A stretch of DNA of 64,000 nucleotides from Cytophagales bacterium (lineage in GTDB: Bacteria; Bacteroidota; Bacteroidia; Cytophagales; 172606-1): NCBI GenBank assembly GCA_030446715.1, contig JAUJMU010000013.1, positions 141,002 to 205,001 on the forward strand. Direction: 5' to 3'. The translations under genes and the position numbers were made by a program. A model generated the notes under the pieces. That model saw only the letters and a program-made list of their open reading frames with translations, had not been told where the DNA came from and did not search any database. Below are positions 9,904-18,810 of the stretch, piece after piece (within the stretch, counting starts at the first letter, position 1; each line of letters opens with the position of its first letter).

Positions 9904-10353
9904 GGTTGATTGATGGTTTTGTTCCCCTAACCATACGCAGGAGCGGGCAGTGAGTTAGGGAGTAGTGAAGTTTTTGTTTGAAAGCAGACTTACTCCTTAC
10001 CAATAGCCATCACCTGGCAGCAACCGGCAATCTTAATTTTGCTTCAGATGAAAATAACATCCGGAAAGTCAGGTCTATCACTGAAATTACGCTTTTCTGT
10101 TTAAGCCTATGCCCACTCCCGCAAGGTTGCACCTTGCGGTACATGAGCAGGTATCGTTTGGTTTGATCCGGACCATGCCCGGCAGTAAACCGCAAGGTTG
10201 CACCTTGCGGGAGCAGAAGCGGATGGCAGCAAGCAGTTGCGTAAGTGACGGGCCGGGAGGCCCTGCCAATCCTCGTCACCCGGCTGGAGCCGGGCGACTG
10301 CGGGGGGTTAGGATCTGGCAGGATCTTCCTCAGTCCTTCTACCCTTCAATCAT
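9904..10353. other. Intergenic stretch with repeated hairpins, no gene
   Basis: I see no credible gene in these 450 bp. The stretch contains two copies of a perfect hairpin with a 9-bp stem CCGCAAGGT and loop TGC, at 10119-10139 and 10190-10210. Near 10250-10295 there are further short hairpins (GGGCC/GGCCC and CCCGGCT/AGCCGGG). The same 21-bp hairpin recurs at 33241-33261. Confidence 0.7.
10119..10210. repeat. Two copies of a 21-bp hairpin repeat
   Basis: The copies at 10119-10139 and 10190-10210 are identical: stem CCGCAAGGT, three-base loop TGC, then the complement. The first copy and the one at 33241-33261 also share the left flank CCCACTC. Identical dispersed copies indicate a mobile or copied repeat family rather than chance. 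Confidence 0.85.
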
Positions 10354-12693
10354 TCAGAATTCCCCGCCATCTTCCGCCAGAATCACATCCCTGAACTTCT
10401 GATAAAGGAAGGAAATAACCAGCAACAGCACGCCAAGGCCCACGAAAGCAATGATTTTGCCCAGGGTCGGGATGTCGCCCAGGTCGAACAGGAAGAGCTT
10501 GCCCAGCGTTACGGCGAACAGTGTGATGCCCAGCACCCGCAGCACCCGGCGTTTCCGCCAGATGCCCCACATGATCAGCCCGAGTGCGTACACACCCCAC
10601 AATACACTGAAGCCGAGTTTTTGGGCCAGCTCTTTGCGGTCAGGCAGCATCCCCGGGGCCAGTTTGAGGAAAAGCTGGACCAGTTCGGCACTCAGCAGGG
10701 CAATGACGAAGAGGTGGATCACCGCCGGATACCATTTCCAGAGAGAGCCCGGCCGGAGTGTACGCAACTGCCTCACCAGCAGCGCCCCGACGGCCACGCA
10801 GGAGCCGACGCCCACATACGCGGGGTAACGGATGTATACGTAGGCAAAGGTGCTTTCCGGCTGATCCTGCCGGAGGGCGTTCCAGAGCAGATCGGCATCC
10901 GTGAGCCCGGCAGTCAGCCACCAGAGAAGTACGATAATACTTAAAATTACCAGTGCCCCAAACTGATAACGGTTGCCGCGCAGGAACAGGGCAAGACCAC
11001 CCAGCGCGGCCACGTAAAAGCCCGTAAAGGTCAGGAGCCACAGCTGCTTCAGCATCCGCAGGGATCCGGCCGTGGCGCGTAAAGGAGAATCAAAGGGCAG
11101 GTTGTCAAAACGGGGGGCCAGCCGGCTGATCCGGTGCCCGAAAAGGTGATCCAGTTCCCAGGCAAACGCGCCGTAAAGAATTGCCGCACTTACGACGGGC
11201 AGCACATATTGCCAGACCGGAGCCAGGGGATCTTTTCCTGCCGCATCCCCGGAAGCAGTCCGCCGCGCCTGCCGGATGATAAACACCTGCGTCAGCACCA
11301 CCCAGATGGATGCCGCCCAGTGCCGGTTCAGCAGAAAAGGAACGGCTGTGGGGTAATCACGGTACACCGACCAGCCGGCCAGCAGGTTTACAACCGAAAG
11401 CGTAAGAACAGCCAGGGCGGAGTAGCCGCAGGTCGCTTTGCCCATCCGCTGCCCGGTCAGAAACAGCACCGCCGCTTGGGCCGCCCAGAGCCAGGTAACC
11501 GTGTTGCCGTCAGACTGCACCGGCACGGCAATGGTCAGGAAGGCAATGGCCAGCAGCAAGGCAAGGAAAAACAGCCCCGTGCGGCCTTTCTGGTGCCAGG
11601 CAAATCCCGCCACACCACCGTGTACGGCCGCAACGGCAAGGGTGAAAAGCCCCAGCCCTGTACCCTGTGCGGAATTTTGCAGCGCAGCGTAGCCCAGCAG
11701 GTAAAAAATAAAGGCGTTGCCCACCAGCAAAGAACCTTTTCCAGACGAAATTATTTTTTCCGGCCAATGCGCAAAGCCGGATATGGCGTAGAAAAGGAGA
11801 AAAAAGAGCGTCCCAAAACCCAGGGCAACGGGCAGGTGCACGGCAGGCTGATAAGAGAAAAAGTACCAGAGCCCGAAGGTAAGCCACGTAACAATAAAGG
11901 CCGCCACGTTCATGGCGGGCCAGTGCCTGCGGTAGGCCAGCACCCCAACGCCGGCATTGATGATAGCCATGTAGGCAAACAGCACCGCCACATTGCCGCC
12001 CTTCTGGCTGAGCAGCAGCGGAACCGCGTAGGCCCCTACCAGGCCGTACACACCGATAATCTGCTGATTGAACTCCGTGGCGGCATAAATGGTAAAGCCC
12101 GTGACGGCCAGCATGATCCCGAAAGCGGCAAGGTGCGGCAGCAGGGCGTAAAAGTCGTAAGCAAAGTAGGTGGTAAAATACAGGGTAGAAACCCCGCCGC
12201 TGAGCAGTACGGCACCGTAGGCCCGGTACTCTTTTTTCAGCCACCAGGCAAGGCCGGTAAGGGCAATGCCTGCCGCGTACCCGAGTCCGATGCGGGCTAC
12301 CGGACCAAGGAGATTGTTTTCAAAGGCGTAGTTCAGGAAAATGCCGACACCCAGCACCAGAATCAGAATCCCGATCTTGTTGATCAGGTTGCCGCCGATG
12401 TACTGCTCCATGCTCTGTCGTGGCGGAGCAGCCGGTTTTGGTGATGGTGCGGCTACCGGTGGCGGGGCGGAAAAATGGTCGGGTTGGGCATTGACCGGCG
12501 TAGCAGTATTTTCTGCAACACGCGTAACCGGCTGCGACAACGAAACCTCTGCGGCTGTACCGGCAGCCTGAAGTTGCCGGATTTGCTGCCGGAGCCGGTC
12601 AATCTGTCCCTGCTGGCTGACCACTGACCGGCTCAGTTCGTCGAGCTGAGCCAGCAGGGCATTCAGCAAGGCCTCTTTTTGTTCGGCTTCCAT
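10354..12693 (-). CDS. DUF2339 polytopic membrane protein
   Basis: The 779-residue protein begins with a coiled coil (about 1-45, rich in Glu, Gln and Leu). A Pro/Ala linker follows, and then more than 20 predicted membrane segments from IGILILVLGVGIFLNYAF (about 110) to the C-terminus. This is the DUF2339 layout, a widespread inner-membrane family without a known biochemical role. It is not closely linked to a pathway here. It lies upstream of no minus-strand gene and downstream of the HisA-like gene with an 84-bp gap holding a 7-bp-period repeat. Confidence 0.85.
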   Translation of the reverse strand: MEAEQKEALLNALLAQLDELSRSVVSQQGQIDRLRQQIRQLQAAGTAAEVSLSQPVTRVAENTATPVNAQPDHFSAPPPVAAPSPKPAAPPRQSMEQYIGGNLINKIGILILVLGVGIFLNYAFENNLLGPVARIGLGYAAGIALTGLAWWLKKEYRAYGAVLLSGGVSTLYFTTYFAYDFYALLPHLAAFGIMLAVTGFTIYAATEFNQQIIGVYGLVGAYAVPLLLSQKGGNVAVLFAYMAIINAGVGVLAYRRHWPAMNVAAFIVTWLTFGLWYFFSYQPAVHLPVALGFGTLFFLLFYAISGFAHWPEKIISSGKGSLLVGNAFIFYLLGYAALQNSAQGTGLGLFTLAVAAVHGGVAGFAWHQKGRTGLFFLALLLAIAFLTIAVPVQSDGNTVTWLWAAQAAVLFLTGQRMGKATCGYSALAVLTLSVVNLLAGWSVYRDYPTAVPFLLNRHWAASIWVVLTQVFIIRQARRTASGDAAGKDPLAPVWQYVLPVVSAAILYGAFAWELDHLFGHRISRLAPRFDNLPFDSPLRATAGSLRMLKQLWLLTFTGFYVAALGGLALFLRGNRYQFGALVILSIIVLLWWLTAGLTDADLLWNALRQDQPESTFAYVYIRYPAYVGVGSCVAVGALLVRQLRTLRPGSLWKWYPAVIHLFVIALLSAELVQLFLKLAPGMLPDRKELAQKLGFSVLWGVYALGLIMWGIWRKRRVLRVLGITLFAVTLGKLFLFDLGDIPTLGKIIAFVGLGVLLLVISFLYQKFRDVILAEDGGEF

Positions 12694-12743
12694 GATCGGG
12701 TGAAAGGTTCGGGAGTTTCCGCAGACAGTATGTGATCATACCC

Positions 12744-12767
12744 ATTCAGAATTCAGAATTCAAAATT
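12744..12767. repeat. 7-bp-period intergenic repeat
   Basis: The units ATTCAGA, ATTCAGA and ATTCAAA, followed by a partial unit, lie between the HisA-like gene and the DUF2339 gene. This is one of several heptamer arrays in the window. Confidence 0.7.
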
Positions 12768-12777
12768 GTTTTCTTCC

Positions 12778-13506
12778 TTAACTCATCTGCATGAATTTCT
12801 CCAGATCTTTCAGATTGATCAGCCCTTCGTAGTAGGCTTTGCCGAACATAACGCCGTATACGCCGATTTCCGCCAGTTTTTCGATATCGGCTACGGAACG
12901 CACCCCGCCGCTGGCCAATAGCTGAATATCGGGATATTTTGCCAGAATCTGTTTGTACAAAGGAAAGGCCGGACCCTGCAACTGACCATCAAGATTGACG
13001 TCGGTGCATTTCACGTACTTGATGCCCCGTTCGTAGTAATAGTCAATCAGCTCCATGAGGTCAATGCCGGTGTTGCGCTGCCAGCCTCCGGTGATGATTT
13101 TTCCGTCTTTGGTGTCGGCGGCAAGCACAATCCGTTCCCGGCCGTAACTGATCAGCCAGGAGGCAAAAAAGGCTCTTTCGGTGGCGGCTACGCTGGCGGA
13201 TGTAACAAATTTCGCCCCGCATTCAAAGGCCGTCCGTATGTCGGAGTCCGTCTGGATACCCCCGGCAAAATCAATGTGCAGATCGGTGTAGGCGGTAATC
13301 ATCTGCAGGATTTCGTAATTGACCACCTTGCCTTTTCTGGCGCCGTCCAGATCAATCAGGTGTACCCGCTCAATCCCGTGGTCAGCGAAGGTCTGGGCTA
13401 CATCCAGCGGACTGTCGCCGTACTCGATGGGATGTTCAAAATCTCCCGGTGGTACTTTTACGCATTTACCGTTGAAAATGGAAATGGAGGGTATAATCTG
13501 TATCAT
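12778..13506 (-). CDS. HisA-like TIM-barrel isomerase lacking the first catalytic Asp
   Basis: The 242-residue protein is a HisA/HisF-type half-barrel duplication. The start is taken at the ATG at 13506, because the family begins there (MIQIIPSISIFNGK); the frame could extend 14 codons upstream but those residues are not conserved. Canonical HisA converts ProFAR to PRFAR in histidine synthesis and uses one Asp on strand 1 and one on strand 5. Here the strand-1 Asp is Ser9, while the strand-5 Asp is kept (Asp131 in AADTKDGK). The phosphate-binding motifs FAGGIQ and LASGGVRS and the CTDVNLDGQLQGP loop are preserved. The gene is not in a histidine operon. It may be a paralogue with another substrate or an inactive HisA. 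Confidence 0.8.
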   Translation of the reverse strand: MIQIIPSISIFNGKCVKVPPGDFEHPIEYGDSPLDVAQTFADHGIERVHLIDLDGARKGKVVNYEILQMITAYTDLHIDFAGGIQTDSDIRTAFECGAKFVTSASVAATERAFFASWLISYGRERIVLAADTKDGKIITGGWQRNTGIDLMELIDYYYERGIKYVKCTDVNLDGQLQGPAFPLYKQILAKYPDIQLLASGGVRSVADIEKLAEIGVYGVMFGKAYYEGLINLKDLEKFMQMS

Positions 13507-13647
13507 GCAGGCCTGGAAATTAAGTCGTAATGGGGTTTTAAAATACAAATTTATCCTTCAATATAAAAGGTGGGGTTATTAGATTACCGGGGAAGTGCAA
13601 ATTTTTAGAAGGAAGGGAATATTCGGGCGCATTTCCGCTTTTCCCGC

Positions 13648-14713
13648 TCAACTCACTTCCCCGCGGAGAGAGGCGGTAAGCTGGTGGCGGGTTTCGGATC
13701 CGGACAGGGCCTTTCCCAGTACGTACATCATTTTGGTGACTGCCGCCTCGGTGGTAATGTCGGAGCCGTTCAGGATGCCGATGTCGGCCAGCTGCCGGCT
13801 GGTTTCGTAGCGACCCTGCACCACTTTGCCACCGTTGCACTGGGAAACGTTCAGGACAAAAATTCCCCGTTCGACCGCCTTTTTCAGGCTGTCGGTAAAC
13901 CAGCCGGCGGTAGGCGCATTGCCCGAGCCGTAGGTTTCAAGGATCAATCCCCGCAGGCCCGGCATCTGCACCGTGCTGTCTGCCACCAGCCGGGTAATGC
14001 CCGGAAACAGCTTCAGAATGGCAACGCGGCTGTCGAGGCTGGTGGTTACTTCCAGCGGAAAAACCTTCTGGTAAGGCAAAATCAGCGAATGGTTGTAGTC
14101 AATGGTAACGCCGGCCTCGGCCAGCATCGGGTAGTTTTCGGAGTGAAAGGCATCAAAATGGGTGCTTTCCACCTTTTTGGCCCGGTTGCCGCGCAGCAGC
14201 AGCCCGTGGAAGTAGATGCAAACCTCCGGCACGACCGGCTTGCCGGTATCGCTTTTGGCCGAAGCAATTTCAAGGGCCGTCATCAGATTCTCGCGGGCAT
14301 CCGTCCGCACGGTGCCAAGGGGCAGCTGGGAGCCGGTGAAAATGACCGGCTTGTTGAGATTTTCGAGCAGAAAACTCAGGGCAGAGGCACTGTAGGCCAT
14401 GGTATCCGTGCCGTGCAGAATCACAAAACCGTCGTACCGGTCATAACTCTCGCGGATCAGGTGCGCCCACTGCAGCCAGTGGCCGGGGGTGACGTTGGAC
14501 GAGTCAATGGGCTTGTCGAGGGCAATTACGGTCAGCTGAAAGCCAAAACGGTTCAGCTCCGGCAGCCGCTCCCCCCATCTGCCCGAAATCAAACGGCACC
14601 AGATGCCGGCCAGTAGGGTCGTACACCATGCCAAGCGTACCTCCGGTATACAGCATCAGCACCGAAGTGCCCGCCTGTCCGGCAACCGTAGGAATGGAAA
14701 TGGTGGTATACAT
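13648..14713 (-). CDS. ansA: Type I L-asparaginase AnsA (frameshifted in a C6 run)
   Basis: The N-terminal frame (start 14713) reads VLMLYTGGTLGMVYD up to VPFDFGQMG. The other frame continues with ERLPELNRFGFQLTVIALDKPIDSSN. Removing one base from the C run at 14571-14576 joins them into a normal asparaginase of about 354 residues. The Thr nucleophile motif YTGGTLGM and the second catalytic motif ILHGTDTMAYSASAL are intact. The enzyme hydrolyses L-asparagine to aspartate and ammonia, and type I forms are cytosolic. A homopolymer indel suggests sequencing error, though a real mutation cannot be excluded. Confidence 0.88.
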
Positions 14714-14856
14714 AGTGCTGCGTAAACTTAAATTCCAGATTTTGAATTATAAATTTTAAATGGATGGTGCCGTGGATTGACTGATATATGGCCTTTGGCT
14801 TTTAAGTAGTTATTGGTTAGTAGTTGTTCGGTTGTTGACCACTCTTTTTCCCGCTT

Positions 14857-14890
14857 CTGACTCCTCACTCCTCACTTCTCACTCCTGAAC
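14857..14890. repeat. 7-bp-period repeat overlapping the tatD 3' end
   Basis: The units CTGACTC, CTCACTC, CTCACTT, CTCACTC and CTGAAC are in strict 7-bp register. The last codons and stop of the TatD-type gene (stop at 14865-14867) lie inside the array. Other 7-bp-like runs lie just beyond, at about 14742-14762 and 14807-14836. Confidence 0.7.
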
Positions 14891-15644
14891 CAAACAGCTT
14901 CAGCGCATTTTCGGTGGTGATACGGTCCACTTCGGCAAGGGAAGTTTGCTTCAGGTCGGCCACCCGCTGGGCAATCAGGGAAGGTAAGCGGGTTGGTTGC
15001 GCCTGCCCCGGTGCGGCACCGGCGCAAGATAGGGACTGTCGGTTTCCAGCAGGAGGTGTTCCAGACCAATGTGGGGCAGTACCTGGTCCAGACCGCCATT
15101 CCTGAAAGTGGCAACGCCGCCGATGCCGAGCGAGAAAGCCGGAATCAATCACCTGCCGGGCGTCGGCGAGGTTGCCGGTAAAGCAATGGAAGACGCCGGT
15201 CAGGCCGCCGGTGCCAGTCTCTCTCAGCAAGGTCACGGTTTCGGCGAAAGAATTGCGGCAATGAATGATGATGGGCAACCGGTACTTTTTCGCCCAGCCG
15301 ACCTGAATCCGGAATGCCTCCTCCTGCTGCGTCTTAAACTCGACCGACCAGTAGTAGTCCAGACCGATTTCGCCCACTGCGGCAAACCGCCGTTTCTGCA
15401 GCCAGCTTTCCACGGCTGCCAGTTCGGTTTCGTAGTCCGCATTCACATAGCAGGGATGAAGGCCCATGGTGGCGTAGCACTGGCCGGGGTACTTCTCTTC
15501 GAGGGCCAGCATTCCTTCCACCGAAGTCCGGTCAATGTTGGGCATGAAGATCTTGCGGACACCACTGCCAAAGCATTTCTCCAGCATGGCATCCCGGTCG
15601 GCACTGAACTCTTCGGCATAAATATGGGCGTGGCTGTCAATCAT
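14865..15644 (-). CDS. tatD: TatD-family metal-dependent hydrolase (two compensating frameshifts)
   Basis: The start is set at 15644, where the family N-terminus [13 protein letters not shown] begins; the frame is open further upstream without homology. Conserved metal ligands are visible: HAH near the start, [18 protein letters not shown] and GVFHCFTG. After VIDSGF the correct residues ([14 protein letters not shown] to [16 protein letters not shown]) are in another frame, entered by one extra base at 15135-15137. The original frame is restored by a missing base near 14978-14980 (LIAQRVADL). About 50 residues are therefore garbled in the literal translation, including the ETDSPY metal-site motif. 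TatD proteins are cytosolic 3'-5' DNases or deoxyribonuclease-like hydrolases. Confidence 0.85.
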   Translation of the reverse strand: MIDSHAHIYAEEFSADRDAMLEKCFGSGVRKIFMPNIDRTSVEGMLALEEKYPGQCYATMGLHPCYVNADYETELAAVESWLQKRRFAAVGEIGLDYYWSVEFKTQQEEAFRIQVGWAKKYRLPIIIHCRNSFAETVTLLRETGTGGLTGVFHCFTGNLADARQVIDSGFLARHRRRCHFQEWRSGPGTAPHWSGTPPAGNRQSLSCAGAAPGQAQPTRLPSLIAQRVADLKQTSLAEVDRITTENALKLFGSGVRSEE

Positions 15645-16004
15645 GAGGGGTAGCGGGTGTTGGGTACAAGGGCTGGCAAACTTACCGGTAACTCCCGTAT
15701 CAACCTCCATTCGTAATTCGTAATCAAGTAACCGTGCAAAAGTATAGGGTACAGCAATTCTCGGTTTGGCAATGGAAGGTAGAACAGGGGTAAATCTGCT
15801 CCATGAGCAAGATAGCAAGATCAGCAGATACCTCACTAAGTTTTGATAGCCTGTACGCAGAGTTGCACAAGGGTTTTGGTGAGTTGGAAGATCACCGGCG
15901 CAGTAACAGGAGTCACTCTTTGCAGGAGATTGTTTCAGAAGCAGGTTGCCAATATGTATCAGGTCCAACTCGGATAAGACAAACCGGGAATTGCTGATCA
16001 TACT
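15645..16004. other. Gap holding a decayed transposase N-terminus
   Basis: Apart from the relic frame at 15803-15997 I see no gene. The stretch lies at the left border of the accessory island. The words TCACTAAGTTTTGAT (15833-15847), CGGATAAG (15971-15978) and CCGGGAATT (15984-15992) recur in the same order at 24654-24701. Confidence 0.55.
15803..15997 (+). pseudogene. Transposase N-terminal relic
   Basis: The 64-residue frame contains FGELEDHRRSNRSHSLQEI. This resembles the N-terminal segment of DDE transposases of the ISAs1-like or related Bacteroidota groups, where a 'DHR/DPR...L.EI' motif precedes the catalytic part. The similarity ends after about 45 residues and the rest of the enzyme is missing. 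The family assignment is tentative. Confidence 0.4.
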
Positions 16005-16580
16005 CTACCCGGCTATTGTTGTTGGTTGATAACGAGTGGCTTGAATAATTATCCATCGCAGTAGAGCTTTGACTCTGTTGATCATCCATCCGGGCATGAG
16101 TTGCTCAGAGCGGAATACTTCCCGGATGGTGTCAATGCCTTTGCGGCAAAAGCTGTTGGACTTATAGCCGTGGTTCCTGGTTTTGATCTTTTGCACTTTC
16201 CGGTGAATATAGATACCCATACTGATACAGATACTGTAAGCCAAGCTCACCATTGCCACCAGCTTTTTAAGCTTGGAGAAGTCTTTCAGATGAGTCTTTT
16301 CCAGATCGAAGCCCCGCTCTTTGAAGGCTTGAAAACAGGGTAATACGGCCACAAATCCGTAATCCAGGTCTGCTTCCCGAAAGAAGTCCTGTATCCTGAC
16401 CTCATTGGAAGTAAGCTTAGCACTGCCGTTGAGGTGATGGGCTACCTCACAAAATTGTACATTCCTGCTTTTAATCAAGCCTACTATGAACTGGCAGATG
16501 AACTTTCTTCGGGCCAGGTTCTTTACCATTGGGACTTTTCCCAGTACTCTTGTAATTTGCTCAACGAGGCTTTGCTTCAT
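16005..16580 (-). pseudogene. IS4-family transposase with internal deletion
   Basis: The 191-residue frame joins an IS4-type N-terminus (NLARRKFICQFIVGLIKSRN, then SNEVRIQDFFREADLDY) directly to an IS4-type C-terminus (GFDLEKTHLKDFSKLKKLVA to GIYIHRKVQKIKTRNHG). The roughly 200 central residues with the DDE core are missing, so it cannot be active. It lies just left of the AbiE pair. Confidence 0.75.
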
Positions 16581-16704
16581 GGGAAGTATCGGTTTTGGCG
16601 TTTGATCACCTCAAGACTCGGCCTTCCCTTCTTTTTTACCTCGTCTTCACCCATTTTTAGTTGGGTAGAGTAAATTCATCATTAACTTCGTTACCCCTCT
16701 ACAC

Positions 16705-16789
16705 TTCCATTAGAGTTTAAAGTGATTATTTGCGTAAACTATCAATATTTGATAATTTACGCAAATAATCACTTTAAACTCTAATGGAA
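16705..16789. promoter_or_regulatory. 85-nt near-perfect palindrome directly before abiEi
   Basis: The left arm starts TTCCATTAGAGTTTAAAG and the right arm ends in its exact complement CTTTAAACTCTAATGGAA. The arms are 42 nt around a central A. The only mismatches are one pair at 16739/16755 and the pair next to the centre. It ends 1 bp before the ATG of abiEi. AbiEi antitoxins are known to repress their own operon by binding inverted repeats in the promoter, so an operator is the most likely role. The size and position are unusual; a cruciform, or an RNA hairpin hiding the start codon, is also possible. Confidence 0.75.
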
Positions 16790-16790
16790 T

Positions 16791-17591
16791 ATGTCGCTGG
16801 CAGAATGGATAAATCAATGTTTATCGCGGGGGAAAAGTGCCTTTTCGTCAAAAGAGGTTAGAAAAGCCTTTCCTGCTGATTCCGAAGCAGCACTCACACT
16901 CAAATTAACCAGGCTAACAAGGAAAGGCAAAATCTTGTCCGTTCACCAGGGCTACTATATAATTATCAGCCCGCAGTATGCCGCTAAAGGTATATTACCA
17001 CCAGTTCTTTTTATCGACGGATTAATGAGATTTCTGGAAAGGCCCTATTATGTAGGCTTACTCAATGCGGCTGCCTTTTATGGAGCCGCTCATCAACAAC
17101 CACAGGAGTATTACGTCTTTACGAATGAGCCAGCGTTACGTGCTGCCCGGAAAAAAAATATTAAAATCAATTACGTCAGCAAAAAAAAAATTCCAGCACA
17201 GCTGCTGGAAAAAAGAAAAACGGAAACCGGTTATCTGACCGTATCATCGCCTGAACTAACTGCAGCTGATTTATTGCAGTTTGATAAAAGAATCGGGGGG
17301 CTCAACCGCGCGGCTACGGTGCTCTATGAGTTAGCCGAAGCCATCAGGCCGGAAAAGTTAAATGAAGATTTTTTAAGGCAGATACCCGTTGCTACCATAC
17401 AACGTTTAGGCTATCTGTTGGAAAAAGTGGTACAACAGCCCGAACTAGCGGGCCACTTACTGGAGCAAAGCCGAAAAGCAACCATGCGTTTTTTTCGCAT
17501 CCCGCTCAGATCCTCGTATCCCACCAAAGGATTTTCAACGGATGAAAAGTGGAAGGTAGTAATCAATACCCAAATCGAGATAGACCAATGA
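16791..17591 (+). CDS. abiEi: AbiEi-type antitoxin (type IV toxin-antitoxin system)
   Basis: The 266-residue protein has an N-terminal winged helix (about 1-60, with KSAFSSKEVRKAF and LTRKGKILSVHQGYYII). An AbiEi domain follows, with the typical YYVGLLNAAAFYGAAHQQPQ and YVFTNEPALRAARKK. Antitoxins of this family repress their operon and counteract the nucleotidyltransferase toxin. The ATG follows an 85-nt palindrome with a 1-bp gap. The stop overlaps the toxin start (ATGA). The base composition is lower in GC than the flanking core genes, as expected for a transferred defence module. Confidence 0.9.
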   Translation: MSLAEWINQCLSRGKSAFSSKEVRKAFPADSEAALTLKLTRLTRKGKILSVHQGYYIIISPQYAAKGILPPVLFIDGLMRFLERPYYVGLLNAAAFYGAAHQQPQEYYVFTNEPALRAARKKNIKINYVSKKKIPAQLLEKRKTETGYLTVSSPELTAADLLQFDKRIGGLNRAATVLYELAEAIRPEKLNEDFLRQIPVATIQRLGYLLEKVVQQPELAGHLLEQSRKATMRFFRIPLRSSYPTKGFSTDEKWKVVINTQIEIDQ

Positions 17592-18376
17592 TTCCACAAG
17601 CCGCTATCACTGAATGGAGCAATCACGTACCCTGGCAAACCAATGAGCAGGTAGAGCAGGACCTGGTTATTTGCCGGGCTTTGGTTGAGATTTTTAATGA
17701 CCCCTATTTAGCCGGTCACCTCGCTTTCCGGGGAGGAACTGCCCTGCATAAATTATATCTGCAACCCCAGCTCAGGTATTCAGAGGACCTGGATTTCGTC
17801 CAAATCAAGGCCGAACCGATTGGGGAAGTACTCAATCATCTTCGGGTGGCACTTGCCTTTTTAGGAAAACCTAAAGTTGATGTGGGCGAGTCAATGGCCA
17901 CCATGAAGTTTAAGTTCGATTCGGAAATGCCACCTGCCGTTCCGCTACGGTTGAAAATTGAAACTAATTGTCGGGAACACTTTGCCCACCTGGGTTGGCA
18001 GCAAATGCCATTTACAGTTGAGTCAAGTTGGTATACGGGCGCTTGCCAACTGACAACTTATGCGATTGAGGAACTGCTGGGCACTAAAATCAGAGCCTTG
18101 TACCAACGGAAAAAGGGCCGGGATTTATATGACCTCTACCACGCCCTGACCAGACTTGGCATGGATACGGATGCGGTAATAGCCTGCTATAAGCGATACA
18201 TGGAATTTAGCGTGGGCAGTGCACCTACCCAAAAAGAATTCATCCTGAATATAAAGGATAAAACGCAGGATGCTTATTTCATCGGTGATATTGCCGGACT
18301 GATCCGTCCAACGGAAAGTTACAATCAAGCAGAAGCATTCGAACTCATTAAAAGGAACTTGATAGAAAAGATGTAA
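17588..18376 (+). CDS. abiEii: AbiEii-type nucleotidyltransferase toxin
   Basis: The 262-residue protein starts at the ATG that overlaps the abiEi stop. The family motifs are all present: GGTALHK (49-55), the metal-binding SEDLDF (65-70), the KIET region (123-126), and RDLYDLYHAL (178-187). AbiEii toxins are cytosolic nucleotidyltransferases; related MenT toxins block protein synthesis by adding nucleotides to tRNA. The AbiE pair was first described as a phage abortive infection system. All catalytic motifs look intact, so the pair is probably functional. Confidence 0.92.
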   Translation: MIPQAAITEWSNHVPWQTNEQVEQDLVICRALVEIFNDPYLAGHLAFRGGTALHKLYLQPQLRYSEDLDFVQIKAEPIGEVLNHLRVALAFLGKPKVDVGESMATMKFKFDSEMPPAVPLRLKIETNCREHFAHLGWQQMPFTVESSWYTGACQLTTYAIEELLGTKIRALYQRKKGRDLYDLYHALTRLGMDTDAVIACYKRYMEFSVGSAPTQKEFILNIKDKTQDAYFIGDIAGLIRPTESYNQAEAFELIKRNLIEKM

Positions 18377-18446
18377 TGAGGTTATTACCTTCGTTAATCC
18401 ACGACCCGTTTAGGTTAGTTAGAGATAACCTGAACACACGATGAAC

Positions 18447-18647
18447 TTAGCACTGGTAACGATCTCTGATATGATCATTATAGTAATTACCCTTTGATCC
18501 AGCCTCCAGTAGTCCCGAGTAGATATGATAAGGCACCCGACAAAAATCGTAAGTATCGCCTTGCTGAAACGTAATTTTCAGGCGCTGCCGCTCTGCGTCA
18601 TAGCCAACCGCACAGATGGCACTTGAACGAACTCGAATCATTTCCAT
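18447..18647 (-). CDS. KTSC domain protein
   Basis: The small protein contains the whole KTSC domain: VRSSAICAVGYDAERQRLKI, then FQQGDTYDFCRVPYHIYSGL and SKGNYYNDHIRDRYQC. The start is set at 18647 (MEMIRVRSS), where the domain begins; the frame is open to an ATG at 18713, which would add 22 unconserved residues. KTSC domains occur alone or fused to varied enzymes, and a nucleic-acid link has been proposed. It lies in the island between AbiE and Wadjet, on the Wadjet strand. Confidence 0.8.
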   Translation of the reverse strand: MEMIRVRSSAICAVGYDAERQRLKITFQQGDTYDFCRVPYHIYSGLLEAGSKGNYYNDHIRDRYQC

Positions 18648-18810
18648 TGAGGTAACAATAAATTTACAATTTGGATCCAATGCAACGACCGTCCAAGCTT
18701 GATTATCCTTCAACTCTAATTCAGTTTGACGTCATACACTAATCCATAATCATGTGAAGCCCTGCCAGAAGACCTGAGACTTCTGGGCAAAACCTGCGCA
18801 GCTATGAGTT

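Noticed and set aside
10119..10210. CRISPR-like repeats
   Set aside because: Two 21-bp palindromic copies 71 bp apart with unequal context and no further units or cas genes; the third copy is 23 kb away.
11134..12444. 436-codon open frame on the plus strand opposite the DUF2339 gene
   Set aside because: Its translation is rich in Arg, Gln, Gly and Pro with no domain, and the minus-strand frame gives a clear membrane protein. It is an antisense shadow.
14865..16001. TatD gene extended to a start at 16001
   Set aside because: The 119 extra codons have no similarity and cross a transposase relic on the opposite strand; the family start is at 15644.
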